A DNA stretch of 64,000 nt, from the NCBI RefSeq assembly GCF_000429245.1, contig NZ_AUBM01000010.1, positions 1 to 64,000 on the forward strand. The letters run 5' to 3'. Position 1 is the first letter of the stretch. Every line of letters starts with the position of its first letter. The stretch is from Schaalia georgiae DSM 6843 (lineage in GTDB: Bacteria > Actinomycetota > Actinomycetes > Actinomycetales > Actinomycetaceae). Of this stretch, positions 46,136 through 55,176 are shown one piece after another. Below the pieces are notes generated by a model. It was not told the origin of the DNA and did not search any database. It saw only the letters and a list, made by a program, of their open reading frames with translations. The position numbers were made by a program, and so were the translations under genes.

Positions 46136-46446
46136 CAGTTCACCCCCGCAGAGTTAGCGACGTTCTGGAACGTCAGAGTATTGGCGTCCTCCGTGGCGGC
46201 GAATTGCGCGATGGTCTCACCGACGTGAGACGAATAGTCCCGCAAAGCCTCGACAACACCCTCAACCAGCCCATCAATCGTGTTGCACGCCCCCATCACC
46301 ACGGAGGCGCTATCACTGCCGACCATTCCGGCGGGCAGGTACCCCGCCGTGTCCCCCACACGCACCTGCGCCAGCCCGTCGGCCACCGCGTCCACTCCGC
46401 TGCGCAGCCTCTCCAAGTCGCCGGCTTCCACGTAGATGTCCGCCAT
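46135..46446 (-). CDS. Small ESAT-6/EspC-like secretion partner
   Basis: A 103-residue protein, ADIYVEAGDLERLRSGVDAV then SSHVGETIAQFAATEDANT, with the size and helix-turn-helix pattern of EspC/WXG100-like T7SS proteins but no WXG. Directly coupled to the DUF1023-like gene and likely its secretion partner. First gene of a five-gene leftward set. Distinct in sequence from the analogous protein at 39365-39655. Confidence 0.65.
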   Translation of the reverse strand: MADIYVEAGDLERLRSGVDAVADGLAQVRVGDTAGYLPAGMVGSDSASVVMGACNTIDGLVEGVVEALRDYSSHVGETIAQFAATEDANTLTFQNVANSAGVN

Positions 46447-46696
46447 GATGCCCTCCCTCTCCGCTATCGGATACTCCTCATGCCAGGTGGCGGCTCACCG
46501 CACCACGCGAAGAGCAGGATCCGGCACACTCCAGACCCGCTCCTGCGACGCCGACAGGCACGTGCCCCCAACTTACCCACCGCACTCCGACAACCGAACC
46601 ACATCCCACATACCGGACGAGTAGGACATCAGCCTCGGGAATGATACCGTCACACGCGCAAGTGCTCCCCAACCCAGGCTCCACTGGGCGATATAC

Positions 46697-46742
46697 GCGC
46701 CACCGCCGCCGCCCCCACGAATACGGGCAGTGGCGGTGGCGC
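46697..46742 (-). terminator. Hairpin after nanE
   Basis: Perfect 11-bp stem (GCGCCACCGCC, 46697-46707, with 46732-46742) with a 24-base loop, about 60 bases past the nanE stop. No T-run. The rest of 46447-46696 is the likely promoter region of the secretion set; I see no gene in it. Confidence 0.5.
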
Positions 46743-46803
46743 GGCAGCCCCTTTCCGGCGGACGCGGAGGCAGGGCCGAGCTCCCTCGACCGCCGCCACG
46801 GGA

Positions 46804-47490
46804 TCAGGCCCGGGCCCCCTCGACCGCCGCCTTGAACCAGCCGGTGATGGACGTGGGGTGCGTGATGGCCGTGCCGACGATGACGGCGAAAGCGCCCGCC
46901 CCGATGGCCGCCGCGGCGTCCCCGGGCGTGTGGACGCGGCCCTCGCAGATCACGGGCACACCGGGGAACTCCTGGATGATGCTGGCCAGCAGTTCCAAGT
47001 CCGGCCCCTCGGTCTTCTCGCGGTCCCCCGTGTAACCCGCCAGCGTCGTCGAAACGATGTCGGAACCCGCCTCGACGGCGCGCCTGGCGTCCCCCAAGGA
47101 CCCGCAGTCCGCCATGACCAGGGCCCCTTCCCGCTTCAACTCCGCGACGGTCTGGGCGTAGTCGCGCCCGTCGGCGCGGGGGCGGTCGGTGGCGTCGATG
47201 GCGACAACATCCGCGCCCGCCATCACGCACGCCCGCGCGTGGCGCAGGCTCGGGGTGATGTAGACGCCGTCGCGCCCCTCCTTCCACAGGCCGATGACGG
47301 GCACCTGCACCCTGCCCTTGATGGCCGAGATGTCCGACAGCCCCTGGCAGCGGATCGCGGCGGCACCCCCGATCTCGGCGGCGCGCGCGATCTGCGCCAT
47401 CGTCTCGGGGTGGCGCATGGGCTCACCGGGGTACGCCTGCACGGAAACGATCAAACGGCCGCGCAGCGAAGCGATCAACGGATGTGTCAT
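46804..47490 (-). CDS. nanE: N-acetylmannosamine-6-phosphate 2-epimerase
   Basis: A 228-residue TIM-barrel epimerase: RLIVSVQAYPGEPM, GAAAIRCQGLSDI, VIGLWKEGRDGVYITP with the catalytic Lys, ADVVAIDATDRPR, and VICEGRVHTPGDA with the catalytic Glu. It converts ManNAc-6-P to GlcNAc-6-P in sialic acid breakdown. ATG 47490 follows GAGAGAAGACC. It is 34 bases after nanK. Confidence 0.95.
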   Translation of the reverse strand: MTHPLIASLRGRLIVSVQAYPGEPMRHPETMAQIARAAEIGGAAAIRCQGLSDISAIKGRVQVPVIGLWKEGRDGVYITPSLRHARACVMAGADVVAIDATDRPRADGRDYAQTVAELKREGALVMADCGSLGDARRAVEAGSDIVSTTLAGYTGDREKTEGPDLELLASIIQEFPGVPVICEGRVHTPGDAAAAIGAGAFAVIVGTAITHPTSITGWFKAAVEGARA

Positions 47491-47524
47491 GGTCTTCTCT
47501 CTTCCACGATTGGCCTTGCGGCCA

Positions 47525-48526
47525 CTATTGCCCACGTGACAACAACTCGAGGGCCGCCCCCAGCAGGGGGGCGTCTCCCCCCAGGGCGCCGGGCAGCAGC
47601 GGGACGCCCGCCAAGGGCGTCATCGCCCCCGCCGCGTAACCCAGCCGGAGCGCATCCCACCAGCGCGGACCCGACCTGGTCATCGACCCCGACAGGACGA
47701 CGGCACCGGGATCCACGCAGTTCGACAACGAGGCGATGGCCTCGCCCAGGGCGTAGCCCGAGCGCTCGAAGCACGTGGCCGCCAAGGCGTTGCCGCCGTC
47801 GGCCAACTCCTGCAGGCCCCGCCCGTCGCAGGCCTCCGGGTCGGCGCCGCCGCGCAGGGAGTTGTACCACCGGACGATGCCGGAACCCGAGCAGAACGCC
47901 TCGATGTGGCCCGAGCGCCCGCAGGAGCACTCCATATCCGGCGCGAAATGGTGGTGGATGTGCCCGAAGTGGCCCGCGATGTGGTGGGCGCCCTGGAACA
48001 CTGACCCGTGGTGGACCAGCGCGCCCCCCAGCCCGGTCCCCACCGCGAAGGACAGGACAGTCCCGAAGCCTCGCCCCGCGCCCAGGACCGCCTCCCCCAG
48101 GCCGTGGGCGTGCACATCGTTGAGGACGGCCACCGGACGGCCCGTCGCCCCGGCGAGCGCGCCCCCCAGGGGCGTGCCCGCCCAGCCCGGCATCGTGCCC
48201 GTGGCCGAGACGATGGCGCCCGAGGCGGGATCGACCACCCCCGCGCTGGCCACGCCGATCCCATCGATGCCCGGGTTGTCCGCGACGAGGCGCTGGGCCA
48301 GCTCTGTGACGCGGCGCGCCACCCCGGGGCCCCCTTCCCAGGCCGAGGTGGGGACCGCGCCCCGCTGGGAGGCGCTGAGGCGGCGGGCGCGGACCCGGAC
48401 CAGGCCCCACGCCACTTTCGTCCCCCCTATGTCGAGGGCGAGCAGCTGGCGCTCTGCGGGCCCCCTCGCCTCGTCCTCCAGTTCCCACGGCCCCCGCGCC
48501 GGCGGGGCGCCTCCACTGGCCTCCAT
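47525..48526 (-). CDS. nanK: ROK-family sugar kinase, probably N-acetylmannosamine kinase
   Basis: A 333-residue ROK kinase: ATP motif ALDIGGTKVAWG near 32, GIGVASAGVVDPASG, VLNDVHAHGLGE and the zinc site GHFGHIHHHF then CSCGRSGHIEAF, in which the third cysteine of the usual CxCGxxGC is His. Context with nanE points to ManNAc (to ManNAc-6-P); ROK kinases for glucose or fructose look similar. ATG 48526 follows AGGAGGAAG. Confidence 0.85.
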   Translation of the reverse strand: MEASGGAPPARGPWELEDEARGPAERQLLALDIGGTKVAWGLVRVRARRLSASQRGAVPTSAWEGGPGVARRVTELAQRLVADNPGIDGIGVASAGVVDPASGAIVSATGTMPGWAGTPLGGALAGATGRPVAVLNDVHAHGLGEAVLGAGRGFGTVLSFAVGTGLGGALVHHGSVFQGAHHIAGHFGHIHHHFAPDMECSCGRSGHIEAFCSGSGIVRWYNSLRGGADPEACDGRGLQELADGGNALAATCFERSGYALGEAIASLSNCVDPGAVVLSGSMTRSGPRWWDALRLGYAAGAMTPLAGVPLLPGALGGDAPLLGAALELLSRGQ

Positions 48527-48728
48527 CACTGCTTCCTCCTGTGCTCCTGGGGCGAGGGGCGGCACTGCCCCCGCCCCGACTTCGTCAACCGGCCAACAGC
48601 CCCGCACCCCGGAGCACTGGGGCGGCCCACTCGCTGTTTCCACCCGCCGTCCAGGGCGGCAACCAGGCGGGGCATCTCATTCGTGTCGAACACGCCCCGG
48701 AACTCGCGGGCACGGGTTTCGAGCGGCG

Positions 48729-50288
48729 TCACTTGGCGCTCACACCGAGCAGCTGCAGGCCGGTGGCGGCGATGGGGCTGAAGTCCGCCACTTTGTTCGG
48801 TTTGTAGGCCGTGAGCATCTTGCGGTGGAACAGGGGGTAGATGACGGCCTGCTCCGCCAGGAGGTCCTGGGCCTGGCCCCACTTGGCGAGCGCGGCGGGG
48901 TCGTCGGGCTTCAGCTGCACCGTCTCGTCGACGATGGCCTGGAAGGACCTGAAGGCGTCGGGCGCGGTCTTCGCCCAGGAATCGCGCTTCTGGGTCCAAA
49001 TGTTGTCGCCGTTCCACCAGGACATGATGACGCCGGGGTCCATGCCGAACACGGACGGGTCGCCGGGGGCCATGACGATGTCGTAACTGGGTTCGTCGAC
49101 GTCGGTCACGCTGCTGTAGAGGTCAGCGAGGGGGTCGACCTTGACGGTCAGGCCGAGGGCCTCCAGGTCCGCCTTCACCTGCGGGACGAGGTTCGCGATC
49201 CATGGGTGATCGGTGGTGGTGAGGGTGATCTCGGTTCCCACGGCGCCCACGTCGGCCAGCTGCTTCATGGCCGACTGCGGGTCGTAGCCCAGGTCAGTGG
49301 AGGGCTTCTTGTGGGCGGGACTGGACTCGGGCAGGAAGGACGTGGCGACGTCGGCCTGGCCCTCCATCGGGCCATCGACCAGCTTCTGGCGGTCGATGGC
49401 CCTGAGGACCGCCTGGCGCACCTCGGGCTTGTCGAAGGGGGCCTTCGTTGTGTTGAACATGAGGAAGGGGTTGTTGTACCCGGGGACCGCTTCGACGGTC
49501 CACCCGGCCGCCCTGAGCTGGTGGGCGGCGCTGGCGGGGACGGCCTCGATGATGTCCACCGTGCCGTCAACGGCCGCGGAGAGCCTCGCGGAGTCGTCCT
49601 TGAGCACGTGCCAGCGGAGTCTGGCGGCGGTGGCGGGCACGGACCCGTTGTACTGGTCGTTGGGGACAGCGGTGACCTCGGTCGGCGAGACGCTCTCGTA
49701 CTTGTAGGGGCCCGAGCCAATCGGCTGCTTCTTGAGCGTGTTCGCGTCCATGGAGGAGGGGGCGACGCGCACATTGGCGAAGCGGTCCTTGAGCATTGAG
49801 AAGGGGTGCTTCAGCTTGATGGTGACCGTGGCGCTGTCCTTGGCGGTGACGGAGTCGACGAAGGTGAAGAACTGCTTGTAGATGGAGGTGGGATCCACGG
49901 CCCTCTCGTAGGAGACGACGACGTCGTTGGCCGTGACTGCGGTCCCGTCGGAGAACTTCGCCCCGTCGCGGAGGGCGACCTCGTACTCGGTGGGGGAGAC
50001 CTCCACGGGATCGCCCTTGGCCAGGGCCGGCCGGATCGAGTAGTCGACCATGTTGAACGCGTAGAGCCCCTCCAGCACGTGCCAGTTGGTGCCCAGCGCC
50101 AGGGCCGATGTGGTGACCGGCCCGTAGTCGTTGGTCGCGTAGGCGACGCCGACGTTGATTTCGCCGGTAGGCCCTCCACCGCTACTCTGAGGCGTGGACG
50201 AAGTCTGTCCGCCACCGCAGGCAGTGAGCACCAGCGCCGCCGCTGCCGCGACGGCCGCACCTGATGCGAGGGACTTGCGGATTCGCAT
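48729..50288 (-). CDS. SBP_bac_5 family substrate-binding lipoprotein (peptide/sialic-acid type)
   Basis: A 519-residue lipoprotein with signal peptide and lipobox LTAC (about 20-23) and a family 5 (oligopeptide/nickel/SatA) fold: LRDGAKFSDGTAVTANDVV, KHPFSMLKDRFA, GSGPYKYESV, VRQAVLRAIDRQKLV. Position ahead of nanK-nanE, facing a FadR-type regulator, suggests sialic acid like Haemophilus SatA. No permease or ATPase gene is next to it, so it depends on components elsewhere. 202 bases separate it from nanK. Confidence 0.85.
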   Translation of the reverse strand: MRIRKSLASGAAVAAAAALVLTACGGGQTSSTPQSSGGGPTGEINVGVAYATNDYGPVTTSALALGTNWHVLEGLYAFNMVDYSIRPALAKGDPVEVSPTEYEVALRDGAKFSDGTAVTANDVVVSYERAVDPTSIYKQFFTFVDSVTAKDSATVTIKLKHPFSMLKDRFANVRVAPSSMDANTLKKQPIGSGPYKYESVSPTEVTAVPNDQYNGSVPATAARLRWHVLKDDSARLSAAVDGTVDIIEAVPASAAHQLRAAGWTVEAVPGYNNPFLMFNTTKAPFDKPEVRQAVLRAIDRQKLVDGPMEGQADVATSFLPESSPAHKKPSTDLGYDPQSAMKQLADVGAVGTEITLTTTDHPWIANLVPQVKADLEALGLTVKVDPLADLYSSVTDVDEPSYDIVMAPGDPSVFGMDPGVIMSWWNGDNIWTQKRDSWAKTAPDAFRSFQAIVDETVQLKPDDPAALAKWGQAQDLLAEQAVIYPLFHRKMLTAYKPNKVADFSPIAATGLQLLGVSAK

Positions 50289-50338
50289 TTTCTCTCCTCA
50301 TCTTCGAGAAAGGTGGATGTGCGGCGTTCCCGCTCCGT

Positions 50339-50364
50339 TAGGATGATCGTATGTTGTCAGACAA
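50339..50364 (+). promoter_or_regulatory. Leaderless-type promoter with FadR/GntR operator over the start codon
   Basis: A -10 TAGGAT (50339-50344) ends seven bases before the ATG at 50351, implying a leaderless message. The perfect palindrome TTGTCAGACAA (50354-50364) overlaps codons 2-5 and fits the FadR-type site TNGTCNGACNA. It lies in the 62-base divergent gap and its edge, so it can control both the regulator and the binding-protein/nanK/nanE unit. Confidence 0.65.
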
Positions 50365-51193
50365 ATCAACGCAAGCCATAGAGGCCGCAATCGCGTCGAT
50401 ACGGTTGCAGAACGATAACGCCCCTGCGGCGGACACGCGTTCGACCGCGACGATGGACGCGATCAAGGCCTACATCCTGCAGCACGGCCTGCGCACCGGG
50501 GACCGACTGCCCACCGAGGCCTCCCTGTGCGCCGACCTCGGCGTATCGCGCTCCTCCGTGCGCGAGGCCCTGCGCAAACTGGAGGCCCTCGACATCGTCA
50601 CAGTGCGGCAGGGCTCGGGCTCCTACGTCGGCGCCATGTCCCTGCAGCCCCTGGTCGAGACACTGGTCCTGCGCTCCGCCCTCGACGAGATCAACGGGAT
50701 CCAGTCCCTGCGCTCGATCATCGACACCCGCCGCGCCCTGGACCTCGGCATCGCGCCCGGGCTCCTGGCCGCCATGAAGGGCAACCGCGACCCCCGGTTG
50801 TGGGACCTCGTCGATGCCATGCGCATTAAAGCACAAGCGGGCAGGACCTGCCCGGCCGAGGACATCGCCTTCCACTCCGCTCTGCTCGAGCCCCTGCACA
50901 ACCCGCTGATGTCGCAGCTCGTCTCGGCGATGTGGCTGATCCACCAGGCGCGCGCCCCGCGACTGGACACGGCCAGCAAGGAGCACCTCCTGGCCAGCGC
51001 CGAGGCGCACGCGGCGATCCTGCGCGCCTGCGAGTCGGGGGACGACGACGCCTACAAAGAGGCTATCGACGACCACTACCTCCCGCTCTCCTCTCCCTCA
51101 CCGACGCCGCCCCCAACGGCCGACGGCCCGGACCCCTCGCCCCAGCGCCGCGGACACAGCCGGAGGACCGACAGGCAGAAGCAGAGGAAATGA
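50351..51193 (+). CDS. FadR/GntR-family transcriptional regulator
   Basis: A 280-residue regulator with a winged helix at about 35-95 (DAIKAYILQHGLRTGDRLPT, LGVSRSSVREALRKLEALDI, GSGSYVGAMS) and a helical FCD effector domain with metal-type residues (RRALDLGIAP, FHSALLEPLHNPL, HAAILRACESGDDDAYKEAI). The last 40 residues are basic and proline-rich. Divergent from the SBP gene, so a NanR-like sialic-acid repressor is likely; inference from position. Confidence 0.9.
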   Translation: MLSDKSTQAIEAAIASIRLQNDNAPAADTRSTATMDAIKAYILQHGLRTGDRLPTEASLCADLGVSRSSVREALRKLEALDIVTVRQGSGSYVGAMSLQPLVETLVLRSALDEINGIQSLRSIIDTRRALDLGIAPGLLAAMKGNRDPRLWDLVDAMRIKAQAGRTCPAEDIAFHSALLEPLHNPLMSQLVSAMWLIHQARAPRLDTASKEHLLASAEAHAAILRACESGDDDAYKEAIDDHYLPLSSPSPTPPPTADGPDPSPQRRGHSRRTDRQKQRK

Positions 51194-51213
51194 GACGCCC
51201 CACGATCCTCCGA

Positions 51214-51246
51214 TAAAAGAACCCCGAGGAGAATCACTCCTCGGGG
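51214..51246 (-). terminator. Rho-independent terminator of rpmG
   Basis: Minus strand: CCCCGAGGAG-loop-CTCCTCGGGG (51222-51231 with 51237-51246), followed by TTCTTTTATC. It lies 15 bases past the rpmG stop and may also receive the converging regulator transcript. Confidence 0.88.
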
Positions 51247-51261
51247 CGGTGCACGACGCGC

Positions 51262-51432
51262 TCAGCGGGTCTCGCGGTGGCGCGTCGACTTCCTGCAGCG
51301 CGGGCAGAACTTCGCCAGCTCGAGCCTGTCGGGCGTGTTGCGGCGGTTCTTCTTCGTGATGTAGTTGCGCTCTTTGCACTCCGAGCACGCCAGAGTGATC
51401 TTGGGGCGAACGTCCTGGGACTTGCTTGCCAC
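51262..51432 (-). CDS. rpmG: Ribosomal protein L33
   Basis: A 56-residue L33 starting [20 protein letters not shown], with [19 protein letters not shown]. Both CxxC pairs are kept, so this is the zinc-binding (C+) form. GTG 51432 follows GGGAAG. A tRNA-Met gene lies upstream on the same strand. Confidence 0.97.
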   Translation of the reverse strand: MASKSQDVRPKITLACSECKERNYITKKNRRNTPDRLELAKFCPRCRKSTRHRETR

Positions 51433-51483
51433 GGTACTTCCCTCGTTTGCTGTTGGTGTCGCGAGCGACCTGTCGGTTATCGG

Positions 51484-51557
51484 TAGCGGGGGCGGGGCTC
51501 GAACCCGCGACCTCACGATTATGAGTCGTGCGCTCTGACCAGCTGAGCTACCCCGCC
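51484..51557 (-). tRNA. tRNA-Met (CAT)
   Basis: A 74-base cloverleaf: GGCGGGG/CCCCGCT, D-arm GCTC..GAGC, anticodon loop CTCATAA with anticodon CAT, T-loop GGTTCGAGCCC. Elongator type is likely because the acceptor pairs at position 1 (G-T wobble), unlike the unpaired initiator; a CAT anticodon modified to lysidine (Ile2) cannot be excluded. Confidence 0.9.
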
Positions 51558-51586
51558 GCAGCGGTTGCGGCCTGGGCCGCGACCAG

Positions 51587-51659
51587 AGCCCCGAAAGGGA
51601 ATCGAACCCTTGACCTTCTCCTTACCATGGAGACGCTCTGCCTACTGAGCTATCGGGGC
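51587..51659 (-). tRNA. tRNA-Thr (GGT)
   Basis: A 73-base cloverleaf: GCCCCGA/TCGGGGC, D-arm GCTC..GAGC, anticodon loop CATGGTAA with anticodon GGT, T-loop GGTTCGATTCC. Confidence 0.94.
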
Positions 51660-51756
51660 AACGCCGGAAACTCTATCCCAAGGCGGACGCTGCGGGCAAT
51701 CCGATTCCCTGAGAAGGAACTCACACGCGCCTCCCGACGACTGGCCGCCGGGAGAG

Positions 51757-51838
51757 TGGCAGGTGAGGGATTCGAACCCCCGAAGCACGAAGCGTCTGAT
51801 TTACAGTCAGATCCATTTGGCCGCTTTGGTAACCTGCC
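51757..51838 (-). tRNA. tRNA-Tyr (GTA)
   Basis: An 82-base class II tRNA with a long variable arm: GGCAGGT/ACCTGCC, anticodon loop CTGTAAA with anticodon GTA, variable arm around GCTTCGTGC, T-loop GGTTCGAATCC. Confidence 0.94.
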
Positions 51839-51935
51839 ATGCACCGTTTTGCGGTGCCGTGGAAGAATAGCACCAAAGGTCCCCGCAACGCCAATCGGCA
51901 CGGGGAACGGCAGGATTCCAACGAAAGGCATCATC

Positions 51936-52439
51936 ATGGCAGATTCCTCCTTCGACATCGTCTCCACCCTCGACCGCCAAGAGGTCGACAACGCCGTCAA
52001 CCAGACCGCCAAGGAGATCGCCAACCGCTACGACTTCCGGGGCGTCGACGCCTCCATCGCCCTGTCCGGGGACTCCATCACCATGACAGCGAACTCGGCC
52101 TCCCGGGTCCTGGCGGTCCTCGACGTGCTCCAGAGCAAGCTCATCCGCAGGGGCCTGTCCCTCAAGGTCCTCGACTACGCGGGCCGCGAACCCAAGGCCT
52201 CGGGCAAGCTCTTCACGCTCACGTGCCCCCTCAAGGAGGGCATCCCCCAGGACACCGCGAAGAAGATCGCCAAACTCATCCGCGACGAGGCCCCCAAGGG
52301 CGTCAAGCCCCAGATCCAGGGCGACGCGCTCCGAGTGTCCTCGAAGTCCCGCGACGACCTGCAGACCGTGATCGCCCTGCTCAAGGGCCCCGAAGGGGAG
52401 GCCTTCGACGTCGCCCTCCAGTTCGTCAACTACCGCTGA
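51936..52439 (+). CDS. yajQ: YajQ family nucleotide-binding protein
   Basis: A 167-residue UPF0234/YajQ protein: [53 protein letters not shown] and [15 protein letters not shown]. The family binds nucleotides such as c-di-GMP in some species; role here unknown. ATG 51936 follows AAAGG. It converges on htpX with 20 bases between. Confidence 0.95.
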   Translation: MADSSFDIVSTLDRQEVDNAVNQTAKEIANRYDFRGVDASIALSGDSITMTANSASRVLAVLDVLQSKLIRRGLSLKVLDYAGREPKASGKLFTLTCPLKEGIPQDTAKKIAKLIRDEAPKGVKPQIQGDALRVSSKSRDDLQTVIALLKGPEGEAFDVALQFVNYR

Positions 52440-52459
52440 GCCGACGGGAGTCGACGGCG

Positions 52460-53338
52460 CTAGTAGCCCGCCATCCGCTCCAGGCGGGCTATGCGCTCCT
52501 CCATCGGCGGATGGGTGGAGAACAGGTTCGCGAGCCCCCCGGCCCGGAAGGGGTTCGCGATCATCATCGCCGCGACGTTCTGGTTCGCCGGGGTCGGCGC
52601 CATGGGCACGCGGTCCGTCGCCGCCTCCAGCTTGCGCAGCGCCGAGGCGAGGGCCAGCGGATCGTGGGTGAGCTCCGCCCCGTCCTCGTCGGCGTCGTAC
52701 TCGCGCGTGCGCGACAGCGAGAACTGGATGAGGAAGGCGGCGACGGGGGCCAGGAGCGCGATCGCGATGGCGCCGAGGAAACCGAGGCCCCCCTCCTCGC
52801 CGTCCCTGCGCGAGCCGCCGAAGAACATGAAGAACTGGGCGATCGAGGTGACGATCCCCGCCATGGCCGCTGCCACCGACGAGGTCAGGATGTCGCGGTT
52901 GTACACGTGCATGAGCTCGTGCCCCAGCACGCCGCGCAGCTCCCGCTCCCCCAGGATCTCCAAGATCCCCTCCGTGCAGCACACCGCGGCGTGCTCTGGA
53001 TCCCGCCCCGTCGCGAAAGCGTTCGGTGTGCGCGTAGGGGCCACCCAGATCGTCGGCATCGGCTGGTCGGCCCGCTCGGCCAGCTCGCGGACGATGGCGT
53101 GGAGGACGGGCTGCTCGGCCTCGTCCACCTGGTAGGCGTCCATCGAACGCAGCGCGACCGACGCCGAGTTCCAGTAGGAGAATCCCGTCTGGACGAGGCC
53201 GATGACCGCGAACACGAAGATCCAGAGCCGGTTGCCGGTGCCCGCCACGATAACAGCGCCGACGGCGAGCAACAGGGCCCACATGCCTCCGAGCAACAGG
53301 ACTGTCTTCAGTCCGTTGTGATAACTCCGGTGGCTCAT
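52460..53338 (-). CDS. htpX: Membrane zinc metalloprotease HtpX
   Basis: A 292-residue M48 protease with two N-terminal transmembrane helices (about 10-55), active site GHELMHVYNRD near 140 (HExxH), two more helices at about 155-205, and the third zinc ligand in REYDADEDGA. It degrades damaged membrane proteins with FtsH. ATG 53338 has no clear ribosome site; TAGGCT lies just upstream, suggesting a leaderless message. The 176 bases to fprA hold no gene. Confidence 0.95.
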   Translation of the reverse strand: MSHRSYHNGLKTVLLLGGMWALLLAVGAVIVAGTGNRLWIFVFAVIGLVQTGFSYWNSASVALRSMDAYQVDEAEQPVLHAIVRELAERADQPMPTIWVAPTRTPNAFATGRDPEHAAVCCTEGILEILGERELRGVLGHELMHVYNRDILTSSVAAAMAGIVTSIAQFFMFFGGSRRDGEEGGLGFLGAIAIALLAPVAAFLIQFSLSRTREYDADEDGAELTHDPLALASALRKLEAATDRVPMAPTPANQNVAAMMIANPFRAGGLANLFSTHPPMEERIARLERMAGY

Positions 53339-53514
53339 GCGCGCCAGCCTACGGAGGTTACCTGTAAAGCTCCTGGGAGAACCCGGATACCCGGCTGGAA
53401 TCTCCGACGCCCGCCGACGCTGGCCCGCAGGGGCGGCGCCGGGCGGCCGCAGCCTGGCACCGCACCCGGTCCGGCCACCGGGCGAGCGGCGCCGCGCAGG
53501 CCGCGCCGAGGCGC

Positions 53515-55026
53515 TCAGTGGCGACGGCCGGGCCCCGTGTAGTCGTCGAAGCGCTCGGGGGCCGTGGGCACGCCCATCTCCCCCATCTGCCCGATGAGGT
53601 CCGCCCCCGCGGCATCGACGTCATGGCCCCTCGAGATATCCGTCATGGCGCGCCGGGACACCACCTTGACGCGCTCGCGCAGCCCCCGGCCGCCGGGGAG
53701 CTCGCCGTAGGCCGTCCCGAGCGCCTGCTCGTAGGCGTCCAGCAGCTCCCAGCCCTCCCAGGTGGTGTACTCGATGCCGCGCTCCTCCAGCAGCGCGACC
53801 ATCGCCTCGTGGCCGACGGCCCGCGTGGCGGCGTGCAGGCGCCCCTCGCCCGCGTCCTCCACGAGGTGGGCGATGGTCTGCTGCGCGTCGGACTTCGTGG
53901 AGCCGATCAGGCCCACGGGCCCGCGCTTGATCCACCCGGTCGCGTAGACGCCGGGGACCACGGGGGCGGACTGGTCCTTCGTGGTCGCCGAATCGATGAC
54001 GCGGCCCTCCACGTTCGGCACGACGCCCGCCCGCGTGTCGAAGGGCAGGCCCCGGATCGGCGACGAGTAGTAGCCGACCGCGCGGTACACGGCCTGCACG
54101 GGCCACGTCGTGATGACTCCCGTGCCCGACACCGTGCCGTCGCCGTTGAGCTGCGTGCGCTCGGTGCGCAGCGCCTTGACGTGCCCGTCTCCGTCAGCGA
54201 CGACCTCCACGGGCGACTGGAAGAGGTGGATGTGGATGCGCCGCGACGCCGTGCGCTCATCCGGGTCCGCCATCGCGTAGTTCGTGAGTGCCTTGACCAC
54301 TTGGCGCTGCTGGTTGGACTCGCGCAGCGCCCGCTGCGAGCCGTCGTCGAAGTCGAAGTCCTCCTCCGAGACGATGACGTCCACGTCGGGGACCTTGCCC
54401 AGCTCGCGCAGTTCCAGCGGCGTGAACTTCACCTGGGCGGGACCGCGCCGGCCGAAGATGTGGATATCTGTGACCGGGTTCTCGGCCAGTGCCTCGGCGA
54501 CGTTGGCGGGGACCTCGGTGCGCAGCATGTCGGGCGCGTGCTTGGCCAGGACGCGGGAGATGTCGAGGGCAACATTGCCCACGCCGATCACGGCGACCTC
54601 CTTGGCCTCCAACGGCCAGGTGCGCGGGTAGTCGGGGTTGCCGTCGTACCAGGACACGAAGTCCGCGGCGCCGTATGACTCGGGCAGGTCGATGCCGGGG
54701 ATCGGCAGGGGCGCGTCCCTGTCGGCGCCCGTGGCGATGATGATCGCGTCGTAGTGGTCGCGCAGATCCTCAATGGTGACGTCGCGGCCGACCTCGACAT
54801 TGCCCAGCAGGCGGATATCCCCGCGCTGGAGGATCTTGTACAGGGCGACGATGATCTGCTTGATGCGCGGGTGGTCGGGGGCAACCCCGTAACGGACCAG
54901 CCCGTAGGGCGCGGGGAGGCGCTCGAACAGGTCGATGCTCACCTCGAGCCCCGACTTCGCCAGGATGTCGGACGCGTAGATTCCAGCGGGGCCGGCGCCG
55001 ATGACGGCAACATTGAGTGGGGCCAC
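53515..55026 (-). CDS. fprA: Ferredoxin/adrenodoxin-type NADP+ reductase (FprA-like)
   Basis: A 503-residue flavoenzyme of the adrenodoxin-reductase type: FAD motif VIGAGPAGIYASDIL, PYGLVRYGVAPDHP, NADP motif VIGVGNVALDISRVL, and ATGWIKRGPVGLIGSTKSDA near the C-terminus. It moves electrons between NADPH and ferredoxin. GTG 55026 follows AAGGAGG; an upstream in-frame ATG adds 48 unsupported residues. Confidence 0.93.
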   Translation of the reverse strand: MAPLNVAVIGAGPAGIYASDILAKSGLEVSIDLFERLPAPYGLVRYGVAPDHPRIKQIIVALYKILQRGDIRLLGNVEVGRDVTIEDLRDHYDAIIIATGADRDAPLPIPGIDLPESYGAADFVSWYDGNPDYPRTWPLEAKEVAVIGVGNVALDISRVLAKHAPDMLRTEVPANVAEALAENPVTDIHIFGRRGPAQVKFTPLELRELGKVPDVDVIVSEEDFDFDDGSQRALRESNQQRQVVKALTNYAMADPDERTASRRIHIHLFQSPVEVVADGDGHVKALRTERTQLNGDGTVSGTGVITTWPVQAVYRAVGYYSSPIRGLPFDTRAGVVPNVEGRVIDSATTKDQSAPVVPGVYATGWIKRGPVGLIGSTKSDAQQTIAHLVEDAGEGRLHAATRAVGHEAMVALLEERGIEYTTWEGWELLDAYEQALGTAYGELPGGRGLRERVKVVSRRAMTDISRGHDVDAAGADLIGQMGEMGVPTAPERFDDYTGPGRRH

Positions 55027-55176
55027 CCCAGTTCCTCCTTCTATGTTCCCAGGGCACAGTGCCCAGGGGCGTCGCGCCCCGATGCGGGCGCGGGGCGGGC
55101 GCACCGTTGGGCGCCCCACGCAAGTGTATCCACCGAGGAGAGGGGCTGGCCCATCTGAGACGAGCCCCACTCGCGT

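Noticed and set aside
39073-46446. Complete type VII secretion system
   Set aside because: No EccC-type ATPase, EccB, EccD or MycP gene is seen; only effector- and partner-like proteins are present.
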